DNA from: Vibrio gelatinilyticus | GTDB taxonomy: Bacteria > Pseudomonadota > Gammaproteobacteria > Enterobacterales > Vibrionaceae | NCBI RefSeq assembly: GCF_022836845.1 | Contig: NZ_JAJNNZ010000001.1 | Coordinates: 62,001 to 126,000 of the forward strand | Length of the DNA: 64,000 nt | Direction of reading: 5' to 3' | Part shown: positions 28,595-38,098 of the stretch, piece by piece | Numbering within the stretch: the first letter of the stretch is position 1 | Layout: the number at the start of each line of letters is the position of its first letter | Position numbers and translations under genes: made by a program | The notes under the pieces: generated by a model | What the model was told of the DNA's origin: nothing | Database searches by the model: none | What the model saw: only the letters and a program-made list of their open reading frames with translations

Positions 28595-29757
28595 GCGGTC
28601 GCCTCCTTGGCTGCTTTGCCCGATGGTGGTGTCGTATCTTCAGTGGAGCCTTTCTTTTTTATCAGTTGAACCTTGTCCGAAATGAAGCCGATAATGCCTT
28701 TGGGAAAATACATGGTTGACAGTACAAACAGGCCGCCTAAGGCAAATAACCAAACTTCAGGAAACTCAACCGTAAACCAACTCTTGGCATAGTTGATCAC
28801 CAACGCACCGACAATGGCACCGAACAAGGTCGCCCGACCGCCAAGCGCAACCCAAACCACTATTTCAATGGAGTTGAGCGGTGCGAACTCTCCTGGATTG
28901 ATAATGCCAACTTGGGGGACATACAATGCCCCGGCAATACCCGCAATGACCGCAGACAATACAAAGATCCACAGTTTGATCCCGTCGACGTCATACCCCA
29001 TAAAGCGAGTACGCGATTCAGTGTCACGAATGGCCATTGAAACGCGCCCCAAACGACTGCTAATGACACTTCTACACACGACATAACTCAGAATGAGCGC
29101 AATGCCCGTAACCATAAACAATGCTATTTTGGTGCTATCTTGTTGCAAGCTGTAGCCAAGAATGTCTTTAAAATCAGTCAGTCCATTGTTGCCGCCAAAG
29201 CCCATCTCATTGCGGAAAAAGGCCAGCATCAAGGCGTAAGTGAGTGCTTGGGTCATAATAGACAAATACACACCAGAAACCCGCGAGCGAAATGCCAAGT
29301 ATCCAAACACGTAAGCCAACAAGCCCGGTGCCAGTACCACCATCAAACACGCAAACCAGAATTGGTCAAAGCCCTGCCAAAACCAAGGTAATGCTTGCCA
29401 ATCAAGGAACACCATAAAGTCAGGTAAGATCGGATTGCCATACACCCCTCGGTCGCCAATTTGACGCATGAGATACATGCCCATCGCGTAACCACCAAGG
29501 GCGAAGAAAGCGCCATGCCCAAGGCTCAAAATACCTAAATATCCCCATACGAGGTCTACGGCTAACGCCAGCATTGCGTAGCTTAGGTACTTACCCATTA
29601 GTGCGATGGTAAAGGTTTCAACATGAAAAGGATGACCCGCTGGTAACATAATGTTAGCCAGTGGCACCAAAATGACGGTCGCTAGTACAGCGAATACCGT
29701 TAACTGACCGCCTTTGTCTCCACGCATAGCCGACAGCACAAAAGATTTTGTTAGCAT
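28591..29757 (-). CDS. urtC: Urea ABC transporter permease UrtC
   Basis: I use the ATG at 29757, which has AAGGACAAC upstream and begins just after the urtB stop; the frame is open for 41 more codons but those would overlap urtB. The 388-residue protein has about 9-10 hydrophobic segments, a LivM-like core (GYLGILSLGHGAFFALGGYA) and a charged C-terminal tail. With UrtB it forms the membrane channel for urea. Confidence 0.92.
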   Translation of the reverse strand: MLTKSFVLSAMRGDKGGQLTVFAVLATVILVPLANIMLPAGHPFHVETFTIALMGKYLSYAMLALAVDLVWGYLGILSLGHGAFFALGGYAMGMYLMRQIGDRGVYGNPILPDFMVFLDWQALPWFWQGFDQFWFACLMVVLAPGLLAYVFGYLAFRSRVSGVYLSIMTQALTYALMLAFFRNEMGFGGNNGLTDFKDILGYSLQQDSTKIALFMVTGIALILSYVVCRSVISSRLGRVSMAIRDTESRTRFMGYDVDGIKLWIFVLSAVIAGIAGALYVPQVGIINPGEFAPLNSIEIVVWVALGGRATLFGAIVGALVINYAKSWFTVEFPEVWLFALGGLFVLSTMYFPKGIIGFISDKVQLIKKKGSTEDTTPPSGKAAKEATA

Positions 29758-29768
29758 AATAGTTGTCC

Positions 29769-31394
29769 TTAACCTTCTGCTGCTCGTCCGCGTTGGGGAA
29801 ATAATCCGCGAGGACGTTTTTGAATGAACAAAATAATGAATACCAGAACCATAATTTTCGCCAGCACAGCGCCAGCCCATGGCTCAAGGATCTTATTGAA
29901 TAGACCAAGAGAAAGCCCTGCGACCAATGTGCCCCAAAGGTTGCCAACACCACCGAAAACCACCACCATGAACGAATCGATAATGTAAGCCTGACCCATG
30001 TTAGGTCCAACATTGGTCAGCTGAGATAGGGCTACACCCGCCACTCCAGCTACACCAGAACCTAAACCAAATGTCAGCGCATCAACACGTTCAGAACGAA
30101 TACCCATCGCTCTAGCCATACCGCGATTTTGGGAGACGGCTCGCACTTGTAAGCCCAGTGGGGTTTTCTTTAGCACGGTGACAAGCGCGATAAATACCAT
30201 GATGCAAAACAAAATGATGTAGAGGCGATTGTAGGTGAGCGATAACATAGGGTTAATGTGCAGCGCTCCCGACATCCACTCGGGCGTACTGACCGAACGA
30301 TTCAATGGAGAGAAAATCGACCGTACCGCTTGCTGCAGAATTAGACTAATACCAAAAGTCGCAAGAAGGGTCTCTAGGGGGCGACCATAAAGGTGACGAA
30401 TGACGCTTCGTTCAATTGCGATCCCCACCAGTCCAGAGACCATAAATGCAACAGGAATGGACAGTATCAATGCGAAACCAATCTGATTCGGCATCAGCTG
30501 TTGCATGACGTAGGTGGTATAAGCACCGATCATAATCAGTTCACCGTGCGCCATATTAATAACCCCCATCACCCCAAAGGTGATGGCAAGGCCAATACCC
30601 GCCAGAACCAACACGGACCCTAAACTTAAGCCAAAAAAGACCGTCTCCACACCGGAGTATATCTGCTGGCTTTGTTGATAGCGCTTGAGTGCTTGCTCTG
30701 CCGCTGCGCTCACTGCTGGATCTTCTTCTGATTTCAACACTCTATTGAGCGTTTGGAGCACGACCGATTGCTTGTAGAGCGAAAGTGTCTCTATCGCGGA
30801 AATTCTTTGTTCTTTCGCCGCCCCTGTCAACGCATCATCGATCGATACCGCAAGCAGGAGGAGATGAGAAACGTCACCGTCCTTCTCAGCGTCCAATCGT
30901 TTACTTAATCTCGCCATTACCGCTTCATCGGTTTGCCCTAGCAACGCGTTCACTGCACTCAATCTAACGCTAGGGTCGCTATGCTCTAACCCTAGTGCCG
31001 CAATTTCCAGACGAATCAAGCCGCGTAGTTTGTTGTTCACTTTCACTTTTTTAAATTGGCGTGACTTTTCTACCGCAAGTGTAGCGTCGCCCCATGCGCT
31101 GTCGGCTTGTGGCTGGGATTTGATGTCAGCTGATATGTATAAATGTTGATAGTGTTCACTTTTTCGATCGTTAAAATAGAACAAGTCACCATGTAGCCAT
31201 GCAGTAAGTACCGATTTAGCAACGTCATTGGACTCGTTCTCTACGATCCATGTTATCGCGACTTCTTTCTGAGGGTTGTTTTTTCCTATGAGCGCTTGAG
31301 AGAAAGACTCTCTGTCACTAATGCTGGCCAATGCGACTTGAGTACTCAAAATAAGGAACACCACCACTTTCAATAAATGAGTTATGGTTTTCAT
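29769..31394 (-). CDS. urtB: Urea ABC transporter permease UrtB
   Basis: 541 residues. A signal-like helix and a ~220-residue soluble region with HEAT-like repeats (motifs SDPSVRLSAVNALLGQTD and EDPAVSAAAEQALKRY) precede the LivH-type permease core (about 250-535, GVINMAHGELIMIGAYTTYV). The long N-terminal domain distinguishes UrtB from LivH. It follows urtA by about 105 bases. Confidence 0.92.
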   Translation of the reverse strand: MKTITHLLKVVVFLILSTQVALASISDRESFSQALIGKNNPQKEVAITWIVENESNDVAKSVLTAWLHGDLFYFNDRKSEHYQHLYISADIKSQPQADSAWGDATLAVEKSRQFKKVKVNNKLRGLIRLEIAALGLEHSDPSVRLSAVNALLGQTDEAVMARLSKRLDAEKDGDVSHLLLLAVSIDDALTGAAKEQRISAIETLSLYKQSVVLQTLNRVLKSEEDPAVSAAAEQALKRYQQSQQIYSGVETVFFGLSLGSVLVLAGIGLAITFGVMGVINMAHGELIMIGAYTTYVMQQLMPNQIGFALILSIPVAFMVSGLVGIAIERSVIRHLYGRPLETLLATFGISLILQQAVRSIFSPLNRSVSTPEWMSGALHINPMLSLTYNRLYIILFCIMVFIALVTVLKKTPLGLQVRAVSQNRGMARAMGIRSERVDALTFGLGSGVAGVAGVALSQLTNVGPNMGQAYIIDSFMVVVFGGVGNLWGTLVAGLSLGLFNKILEPWAGAVLAKIMVLVFIILFIQKRPRGLFPQRGRAAEG

Positions 31395-31498
31395 GAAATG
31401 CGTCCTTTTTTGTTCTGTCCAAAGTCCATGTAGTGGTAGGACAGAAACGAAAAGGTGCTTCTACAGCTCAATGTAGAAGCACCAAAATAATAACGGTG

Positions 31499-32785
31499 TT
31501 AGTCTGCGCTACCTGCACACTTGCCGGTTTCTACGTTGAACGCACCGCAAGAAAATGGCTTAGACCAACTTGAGTAAAGCTTCGCAGACTCCGGGAGGTA
31601 ATTTGACCAAGCATCGCCTGCCACTAAACCCGTGGTTTCCCATACGACATCAAATTGACCATCATCTTGGATCTCGCCAATCAGAACGGGTTTCGTAATG
31701 TGATGGTTTGGCAACATGGTGGAGTAGCCGCCAGAAAGGTTCGGTACTGACACGCCGATTAGTGCGTCTTGTACTTTTTCAGCATCTGTGGTGCCGGCAT
31801 TAATGACTGCCTGAGTCCACATATTAAAGCCAATGTAATGTGCTTCCATTGGATCGTTGGTGACACGTTTTTCACTCGCAATAAACTTCTGCCATGTTTC
31901 AACAAACTCATCATTGCTTTCGGTATCAACGCTCATGAAGTAGTTCCATGCCGCCAGATGTCCCACCAGTGGGGACGTATCCATACCTGAGAGTTCTTCT
32001 TCACCCACAGAGAACGCAACCACAGGTATGTCTTCTGAGGAGACGCCTTGTGCACCAAGCTCTTTGTAGAAAGGTACGTTTGCATCCCCATTAATGGTCG
32101 ATACAACCGCCGTTTTCTTACCTTCAGAACCAAACTTCTTGATATCCGAAACGATGGACTGCCAGTCAGAGTGACCGAATGGCGTGTAGTTGATCAAAAT
32201 ATCTTTCTCACTCACGCCTTTGTCTTTTAGATACGCCTCGAGAATTTTGTTCGTCGTACGTGGGTATACATAGTCAGTACCCGCGAGTACCCAACGTTCA
32301 ACTTCCAGTTCATTCATGAGATAGTCAACCGCAGGAACAGCCTGTTGGTTTGGCGCAGCTCCGGTATAAAATACGTTTTTCGAGGACTCTTCTCCTTCAT
32401 ATTGAACAGGATAAAAAAGAATACTGTTAAGCTCTTCAAACACCGGCAACATCGATTTGCGAGATACTGACGTCCAGCCGCCAAACACAACATCTACCTT
32501 TTCCTTCTCTACCAGCTCTCGCGCTTTTTCAGCAAACAGCGGCCAGTTAGACGCCGGGTCAACGACAACCGCTTCCAACTTTTTACCTAACAATCCACCT
32601 TTTTTATTCTGCTCTTCTACTAACATCAAGATCGTGTCTTTTAGTGTGGTTTCACTAATCGCCATGGTCCCTGATAACGAATGCAATACACCAACCTTGA
32701 TCGTATCTTCTGCCATCGCGACACCAGAGGTAAGAGCAAGAGAAGCACTGACAGCTGCAAGCTTAAGTTTGAACATAGTGTTCAT
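31499..32785 (-). CDS. urtA: Urea ABC transporter substrate-binding protein UrtA
   Basis: I chose ATG 32785, preceded by AAGGAGATATCTATC, over the in-frame start 16 codons upstream. The 428-residue protein has a signal peptide (FKLKLAAVSASLALTSGVAMA) and the type I periplasmic binding fold of FmdD/UrtA: VGVLHSLSGTMAISE near the mature N-terminus, GGWTSVSRKSMLPVFEE, and NVFYTGAAPNQQAVPAVDYL. It binds urea in the periplasm. It is the first gene of the urea unit. Confidence 0.94.
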   Translation of the reverse strand: MNTMFKLKLAAVSASLALTSGVAMAEDTIKVGVLHSLSGTMAISETTLKDTILMLVEEQNKKGGLLGKKLEAVVVDPASNWPLFAEKARELVEKEKVDVVFGGWTSVSRKSMLPVFEELNSILFYPVQYEGEESSKNVFYTGAAPNQQAVPAVDYLMNELEVERWVLAGTDYVYPRTTNKILEAYLKDKGVSEKDILINYTPFGHSDWQSIVSDIKKFGSEGKKTAVVSTINGDANVPFYKELGAQGVSSEDIPVVAFSVGEEELSGMDTSPLVGHLAAWNYFMSVDTESNDEFVETWQKFIASEKRVTNDPMEAHYIGFNMWTQAVINAGTTDAEKVQDALIGVSVPNLSGGYSTMLPNHHITKPVLIGEIQDDGQFDVVWETTGLVAGDAWSNYLPESAKLYSSWSKPFSCGAFNVETGKCAGSAD

Positions 32786-32828
32786 GATAGATATCTCCTT
32801 ATTATGAATAGTTATTCGATGTAACTCT

Positions 32829-32844
32829 TTCAAAAAAAGTGCCA
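32829..32844 (-). promoter_or_regulatory. Candidate sigma54 (-24/-12) promoter of the urea unit
   Basis: On the minus strand TGGCACTTTTTTTGAA places GG and GA 10 bases apart, the spacing of -24/-12 promoters (consensus TGGCAC-N5-TTGC). The -12 element has GA where GC is usual. The predicted start, near 32820, leaves a ~35-base leader before urtA. Confidence 0.6.
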
Positions 32845-32907
32845 GTTTTTGGTGTCTTGTCGAAATGCCCCTAATTTACTGATTAATATCATTATAATAT
32901 TTTGAAC

Positions 32908-32956
32908 GCACCATATTGAATAATAGGCATCAGAGTTGTGCGCTGCATGATGGTGC
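32908..32956 (-). promoter_or_regulatory. Two NtrC-like enhancer sites upstream of urtA
   Basis: GCACCATATTGAATA (32908-32922) and GCTGCATGATGGTGC (32942-32956) each match 11 of 15 positions of the NtrC site GCACCATATTGGTGC; one has a perfect left half and the other a perfect right half. The centres are 34 bases apart, near -95 and -129 from the predicted start, as in the glnA enhancer layout. Confidence 0.55.
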
Positions 32957-33159
32957 ATTTTTAACACTAATTTCACAACTTTGGCGATCTATACCAATGG
33001 CGTGCTCTGTGCTTTAGGGACGGGATTAATTAAATTGGCCGGGGAGAATGAACGGTTGGAAATGTGCTCAATCCAGATACCAAAGGCGCTATAGAGACTC
33101 TCAGAATAAATAGCTCAAAGAGTAAACGTAAATGCAACTCTGTCAGTCGAAAAAAACAA

Positions 33160-33183
33160 AGCGAGACACATAAGTGTCTCGCT
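33160..33183 (-). terminator. Terminator after the GH3 gene
   Basis: On the minus strand AGCGAGACAC and GTGTCTCGCT pair perfectly around a 4-base loop, followed by TTGTTTTTTT. It ends the beta-glycosidase/ABC transporter unit before the urea promoter. Confidence 0.85.
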
Positions 33184-33214
33184 TCGGAGAAAGTCATCCT
33201 AAAGTGTCGCTAAC

Positions 33215-35977
33215 TTACTGCTTCGTCAGCGTTAGAAAATCCAGTTCCAACCCAGACATTGCCGCCTCAACAGACAGTTGATACGTCCCCTTACTTAAAC
33301 TGACTTTCTGTCCTTTCACTGCGACGGTTCTACCGTTAGTGCCGTTAATAGGAAGTGTCATTGCAAATTCACCATTGATGGACAGATTGCACGATGACTG
33401 AGCCGTAGCATCTCTGTCATAGCGCATCTGTGCTTCACAAAGATAAACACCCACCTCTTCGACTTCGATAAAGCGTTTTTTATCACCCGCAAATGTGATT
33501 GCATTCAAATCCGCTTTAACATCGTCAGAACGCTCCCCAACAGGCTGGTACTCTTTGATCGTGTTGAAAAGTACGATAGGTCTATCAATGGCTGGCGTGT
33601 CCATCAAGAAGCGGCAAATATTTGCGGCGCCACGTTGAAGTTCACCAATCGTGACGGCTCCTTTCTCTAGCCCTTCAAGAGTGTCGTCTGATGAAGCATT
33701 ACAGTGTGAGCCATCATTCTCAACCACCATGTAAAGATCGTTTTGAGAGCGCAACATGAATGATGTAAACGTCGCTGACTCTTTTCCAGCGAACACAGGA
33801 TCGTTCATTTGTGCCCACCAGTCGCTCATCACAATGCCTGAGTAACCCCATTCATTGCGCAAGATGGTTGTATTGAGATCGTAGTTGGATGCCGCCCAAT
33901 GACCATTAACAGGGTTATAGGATGTCATTATTGTCGTTGCGCCGCCCTCTTTGACTGCCATTTCAAATGGCTTCAAGTGAATTTCACGCAATGCCCTTTC
34001 CGACACCACACTATCGACATCTTTGCGCGCGGTTTCTTGATCATTGGCAGCAAAATGTTTGATCGTTCCCGTAACGCCTGCACGCTTCAAACCTCGGGTT
34101 TGAGCCGCAGCCATAATGCCAGTGAGCAATGCATCTTCTGAAAAGTATTCAAAGTTACGGCCATTAAGTGGATGACGATGAATATTGATGCCCGGGCCTA
34201 GCAGAGTATCAATCTTATTCAGGCGAAGTTCTTGTCCGACCAAGTAATAGAGCTCTTCATTGAGTTTACTGTTCCAACTACACCCCAATAGCGTTCCGAT
34301 AGGAACTTGCGTCGCGTGATGACCACTGTCCATACGAATACCTGAAGGGCCATCTGCGGCGGCGGCAATTGGAATACCGTATTTCAGCAAATCATCGGTC
34401 ACACCGCCAAAAGCGGCTGCCGTGCCAGCGGTCACTTTTGGACTGCACATGCCTTCTCCGCGAGCGATACAAGCCAAGTCATCCACACTTAATTGTGCGA
34501 TGAACTCTTCAATCGATGCCTTACCCTCTTTAACATCAATAAGTTTGATGCCCTTATCCCCAGTCATCACCAACTCTTCTGGCAAGTTCGCTTTAATACG
34601 CTGCGCAAGGTCAATAACACGGGTTGGTACTGGTTCGTATTCTATTTGATAAGTTTGATCATCGTTGAGCGCGCCTGGCTTGATGCGCGTGAACGCCTTA
34701 ATCGGTGCCATAGCTTCTGCGAGTTGTTCAAGACACAAGGTCTCTGCGACAGAGAATCTTGCGTCAACTCGCTCGGCAAGGCGTACGCTACCACCAACAT
34801 AGAAATGATAATCACCAGCTTCTACAACGTAAGCACTTCGATTTCCTGTCACACCCCCATCATCATAGGATGCAAGTCGGTTAAGAGGAACAGAAACACG
34901 TACAACTTCACTTTCGTTTGGTGCCAAGGTCCGTGATTTGTTAAAGCCAGCCAATACTCTGGCAGGCTTACCCAATTCACCTTGCGGCGCTTCCACATAC
35001 AGCTGAACAACATTTTTACCACTATATTGATCACCCGTGTTGGTGACTTCGATATCAAAATGCAAGACCTGTTCTGCGCCCTGTCCTTCAACCTGATAAT
35101 TCGCTAGAGCACGGCTAAACTGCGTATAAGACAGACCCGAACCAAATTCGTATTTCACCGTGTTTGGGCAAAACGTTTCAAAATAGCGATAGCCTAAGTA
35201 GATGTCTTCTTGATAGACATTGAAGTCGGTCCGGCCAAAGTTTGCAGACGATGGATAGTCTTCGATTTTATGTGCGATGGTATCGGTTAATCGGCCACTC
35301 GGCGTGACATCACCAGACACGATATCCGCTAAGGCATGACCACCTTCCATTCCAGCTGCCCAGCTGTAAAGTACCGCGGTAATGGATTGCTTATTTGAAA
35401 TCGTTTCTAACCAAGACATGTCGATCACATTCGACACATTAAGCACAATAATGACTTTGTCGAAATGGGCATTCACCGTTTCGATCATCGCAACTTCGAG
35501 ATCGGTTAAGAAGTAGCTGCCTTTCTCCTGCGCGTTATCTTGCTCTTCACCGGCTGTGCGGCCAATAAATACCATCGCTTTATTGGAGTTTTGCGCAGCG
35601 CTTTTCACCAGTTCAGGTGTTAGCGGCATCTCTTTTTGAAACCAGGGTTCTGCTGCCCAGCCGCCACCACCATTATCGAATGGATTTTGTTCAACCCACT
35701 GCTGGTAAACGGCAACAAGGTCTTCATTCAAAGTGATTTTGTCATTGGCGCGCAATCCCTCTAGAGCATTGATTGCGTAGGGGACGTTCACCGCGCCCCC
35801 AGAGCCAGTGCCGCTGCGGTAGGTGTCTATCTGACAGCGACCAAATAACGACAAGGTTTCATTGGCTTGTAGAGGCAGTGTTTGCTGTTTATTTTCTAAC
35901 AACACTAGGCCTTCTGTGGCGATTTGACGACTGACTTTAGCCAGCTCTACATTTGTTTTTGTTTGATTATTTTTCAT
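33215..35977 (-). CDS. GH3 beta-glycosidase with permuted domain order
   Basis: I use the ATG at 35977 (MKNNQTKTNVELAKVSRQIA); the frame opens 10 codons earlier. The 920-residue protein has the GH3 C-terminal (alpha/beta sandwich) domain first (about 15-275), then a fibronectin-III-like domain (about 290-400), then the GH3 TIM barrel (about 490-780), and a C-terminal beta domain resembling a carbohydrate-binding module (about 820-920). The nucleophile is Asp719 in VMSDWWAQ; KHFAANDQE is the barrel motif. This swapped order is known in some beta-glucosidases. No signal peptide is visible, so it should act in the cytoplasm on sugars brought in by the adjacent ABC importer. Confidence 0.9.
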   Translation of the reverse strand: MKNNQTKTNVELAKVSRQIATEGLVLLENKQQTLPLQANETLSLFGRCQIDTYRSGTGSGGAVNVPYAINALEGLRANDKITLNEDLVAVYQQWVEQNPFDNGGGGWAAEPWFQKEMPLTPELVKSAAQNSNKAMVFIGRTAGEEQDNAQEKGSYFLTDLEVAMIETVNAHFDKVIIVLNVSNVIDMSWLETISNKQSITAVLYSWAAGMEGGHALADIVSGDVTPSGRLTDTIAHKIEDYPSSANFGRTDFNVYQEDIYLGYRYFETFCPNTVKYEFGSGLSYTQFSRALANYQVEGQGAEQVLHFDIEVTNTGDQYSGKNVVQLYVEAPQGELGKPARVLAGFNKSRTLAPNESEVVRVSVPLNRLASYDDGGVTGNRSAYVVEAGDYHFYVGGSVRLAERVDARFSVAETLCLEQLAEAMAPIKAFTRIKPGALNDDQTYQIEYEPVPTRVIDLAQRIKANLPEELVMTGDKGIKLIDVKEGKASIEEFIAQLSVDDLACIARGEGMCSPKVTAGTAAAFGGVTDDLLKYGIPIAAAADGPSGIRMDSGHHATQVPIGTLLGCSWNSKLNEELYYLVGQELRLNKIDTLLGPGINIHRHPLNGRNFEYFSEDALLTGIMAAAQTRGLKRAGVTGTIKHFAANDQETARKDVDSVVSERALREIHLKPFEMAVKEGGATTIMTSYNPVNGHWAASNYDLNTTILRNEWGYSGIVMSDWWAQMNDPVFAGKESATFTSFMLRSQNDLYMVVENDGSHCNASSDDTLEGLEKGAVTIGELQRGAANICRFLMDTPAIDRPIVLFNTIKEYQPVGERSDDVKADLNAITFAGDKKRFIEVEEVGVYLCEAQMRYDRDATAQSSCNLSINGEFAMTLPINGTNGRTVAVKGQKVSLSKGTYQLSVEAAMSGLELDFLTLTKQ

Positions 35978-36070
35978 GTACAACGATCCATAAAAATTGT
36001 AATTCACATGTTAGCCCTCAGCCGAGGCGACAGCTTAGGGCTAGAAAATCACATCAAGTGTGAAGTTTGA

Positions 36071-37087
36071 TTAGTCCACAAATAAGTGGCAGCGCGTAAA
36101 GTGGTTAGCGGCGATTTGCACAGGTTCGGGCAAATATTCGCTGCAGACAGCCTTAGCTTGAGGGCAGCGTGAAGCATATGGGCAGCCCTTTCTTTCCGGT
36201 GACCACATTGGCGTTTCTAGCGAACGATGGGTCGGCAGTTTGTCGTGAATACTTCGGCTTGGATCAGGGACCGCGGCCAGAAGCAAGCGAGTGTAAGGGT
36301 GCTGCGGATTTTGAGTGATCGCTTCTGTGTCTCCCCACTCCACCATATGCCCACAGTAGAGAACGATCGTCTCTTCTGCAAAATAGCGTGCTGTGGCAAT
36401 GTCATGGGTAATGTACATAAAGGCTTTACCCATCTCTTTTTTCATCTTGTTCATTAGATTCAATACGCCAATGCGAATTGAAACATCGAGCATGGATGTC
36501 GGTTCGTCCGCTAAAATCACTTTCGCACCAATGGCGAGCGTTTTTGCCAGGAAAACACGCTGTCTTTGTCCGCCTGAAAGCTGATGCGGGAACTTATCTA
36601 GAACGTCTCTGGCTGGCGTTAAACCCACTTCGGTCAAGATCTTGATCATCCGATATTCCATCTCTTTACCTGGTTTGATGCCGTGGTAGATGCGCAGCGG
36701 ACGCTGTAGATGATAACGAATGGTGTGCAGCGGATTTAAAGAGCTGAAAGGGTCTTGGAATACCATCTGCACTTCGCGACGATAAGCATCTAGCTCTTTC
36801 CCAGATTCAAACTCATCGATGTTTGTGCCACGGAAATAGATACCACCTTCTGTGGCCTTATGGATCTTGGTCGCGATTTTAGCGCTGGTACTCTTTCCGC
36901 ATCCCGATTCACCAACTATCGCAACACAATGGCCTTCTTTCAGTTTAAAATTGAGCCCGTTCACCGCACGCAGGTACTCTTTTGGACCGAACAGTGATTT
37001 GCTTTTTTTGCGAAAATCGATGGTTAAATTCTGAGCTTCAAGTACCACTGAGTGATCAATCGAATTTGTTGTTTGAGCAGTTTGCAT
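36071..37087 (-). CDS. Oligopeptide/oligosaccharide ABC transporter ATP-binding protein (DppF/OppF-like)
   Basis: 338 residues. Walker A is GESGCGKST, the signature is LSGGQRQRVFLAKTL and Walker B ILADEPTSMLD. The C-terminal region has the CPYASRCPQAKAVC cysteine pattern of the OppF/DppF family. It is 3 bases downstream of its paralogue and upstream of the GH3 gene. Related vibrio systems import chitin or cellulose oligosaccharides rather than peptides, which fits the GH3 partner. Confidence 0.9.
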   Translation of the reverse strand: MQTAQTTNSIDHSVVLEAQNLTIDFRKKSKSLFGPKEYLRAVNGLNFKLKEGHCVAIVGESGCGKSTSAKIATKIHKATEGGIYFRGTNIDEFESGKELDAYRREVQMVFQDPFSSLNPLHTIRYHLQRPLRIYHGIKPGKEMEYRMIKILTEVGLTPARDVLDKFPHQLSGGQRQRVFLAKTLAIGAKVILADEPTSMLDVSIRIGVLNLMNKMKKEMGKAFMYITHDIATARYFAEETIVLYCGHMVEWGDTEAITQNPQHPYTRLLLAAVPDPSRSIHDKLPTHRSLETPMWSPERKGCPYASRCPQAKAVCSEYLPEPVQIAANHFTRCHLFVD

Positions 37088-37090
37088 TGA

Positions 37091-38098
37091 TTAATCCTCC
37101 AAAACAACGGCGTCGATAGCCTGTTCTGCATGAGTTAGATTGACGGGAAAGTGACACGCAGCCCAACGCTTATCGTTGAGTTGAAATAATTTCGGCTCAA
37201 CTTTGCGGCACTTATCTTGAACGGCTGTACAGCGCGGTGCAAAACGGCAACCATCTGGTACGTTACTGAGATCCAACGGCGTCCCTGGGATCCCCTTCAT
37301 CTCTTGCAATTCACCAATCAATGTTGGGAATGAGCCACCCAAGCCTTGGGCGTAAGGGTGATGAGGAATATCAAGGATCTGCTTTGATGGAGCAAGCTCA
37401 ACCAACTGCCCTGAATACATGATGCCAATGCGGTCACAGAACTCGACCATTAAGCTCAAGTCATGAGTAATAAACAAAATCGAGAAGCCAAATTGCTCTT
37501 TCAGTTCATAGACTTTTTGCAAAATTTCACGCTGCACAACCACATCTAATGCCGTTGTCGGCTCATCCATAATTAGCAGCTTAGGATTTAGCGCAAGCGC
37601 CATTGCAATAACAACGCGTTGTCGCATACCACCGGAAAACTGGTGAGGGTAATCGAACAATCGCTCTTCAGGGATATCAACAATACGCAACAAGCTTTTT
37701 GCTTTCTCTATCGCTTCTTGCTTACTTTTCACCATATTGTGGGCTTCAAAAATATCCCTGAATTGATATTCAATGGTTTTTACTGGGTTAAGACAATTCA
37801 TCGCACTTTGAAATACCATGGACGCGCCTTTCCAGCGATAGTCACACAGCTCTTCGTCATCCATTTCTAGAACGTCTTTACCATCAAATAAAATTTCACC
37901 TTCTGAGATCAATGCAGGTGGTCGGTGAAGACGCATTAGTGAGAATGCCACCGTAGATTTACCACAACCCGATTCACCCGCTAGGCCAAGTATTTCTCCC
38001 TGACCAATGTGAAAGCTCACGTCATTGACCGCTCTGACACGTCCGTCAAACGTTATGTAATCAACACACAAGCCTTTTACATCGACTAGTTTTTTCAT
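37091..38098 (-). CDS. Oligopeptide/oligosaccharide ABC transporter ATP-binding protein (DppD/OppD-like)
   Basis: 335 residues. Walker A is GESGCGKSTVAFS, the signature FSGGMRQRVVIAMAL and Walker B LLIMDEPTTALDV, with the family cysteine pattern CRFAPRCTAVQDKC at the end. It overlaps the upstream permease gene by 4 bases (ATGA). It forms a heterodimer with the next ATPase. Confidence 0.9.
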   Translation of the reverse strand: MKKLVDVKGLCVDYITFDGRVRAVNDVSFHIGQGEILGLAGESGCGKSTVAFSLMRLHRPPALISEGEILFDGKDVLEMDDEELCDYRWKGASMVFQSAMNCLNPVKTIEYQFRDIFEAHNMVKSKQEAIEKAKSLLRIVDIPEERLFDYPHQFSGGMRQRVVIAMALALNPKLLIMDEPTTALDVVVQREILQKVYELKEQFGFSILFITHDLSLMVEFCDRIGIMYSGQLVELAPSKQILDIPHHPYAQGLGGSFPTLIGELQEMKGIPGTPLDLSNVPDGCRFAPRCTAVQDKCRKVEPKLFQLNDKRWAACHFPVNLTHAEQAIDAVVLED

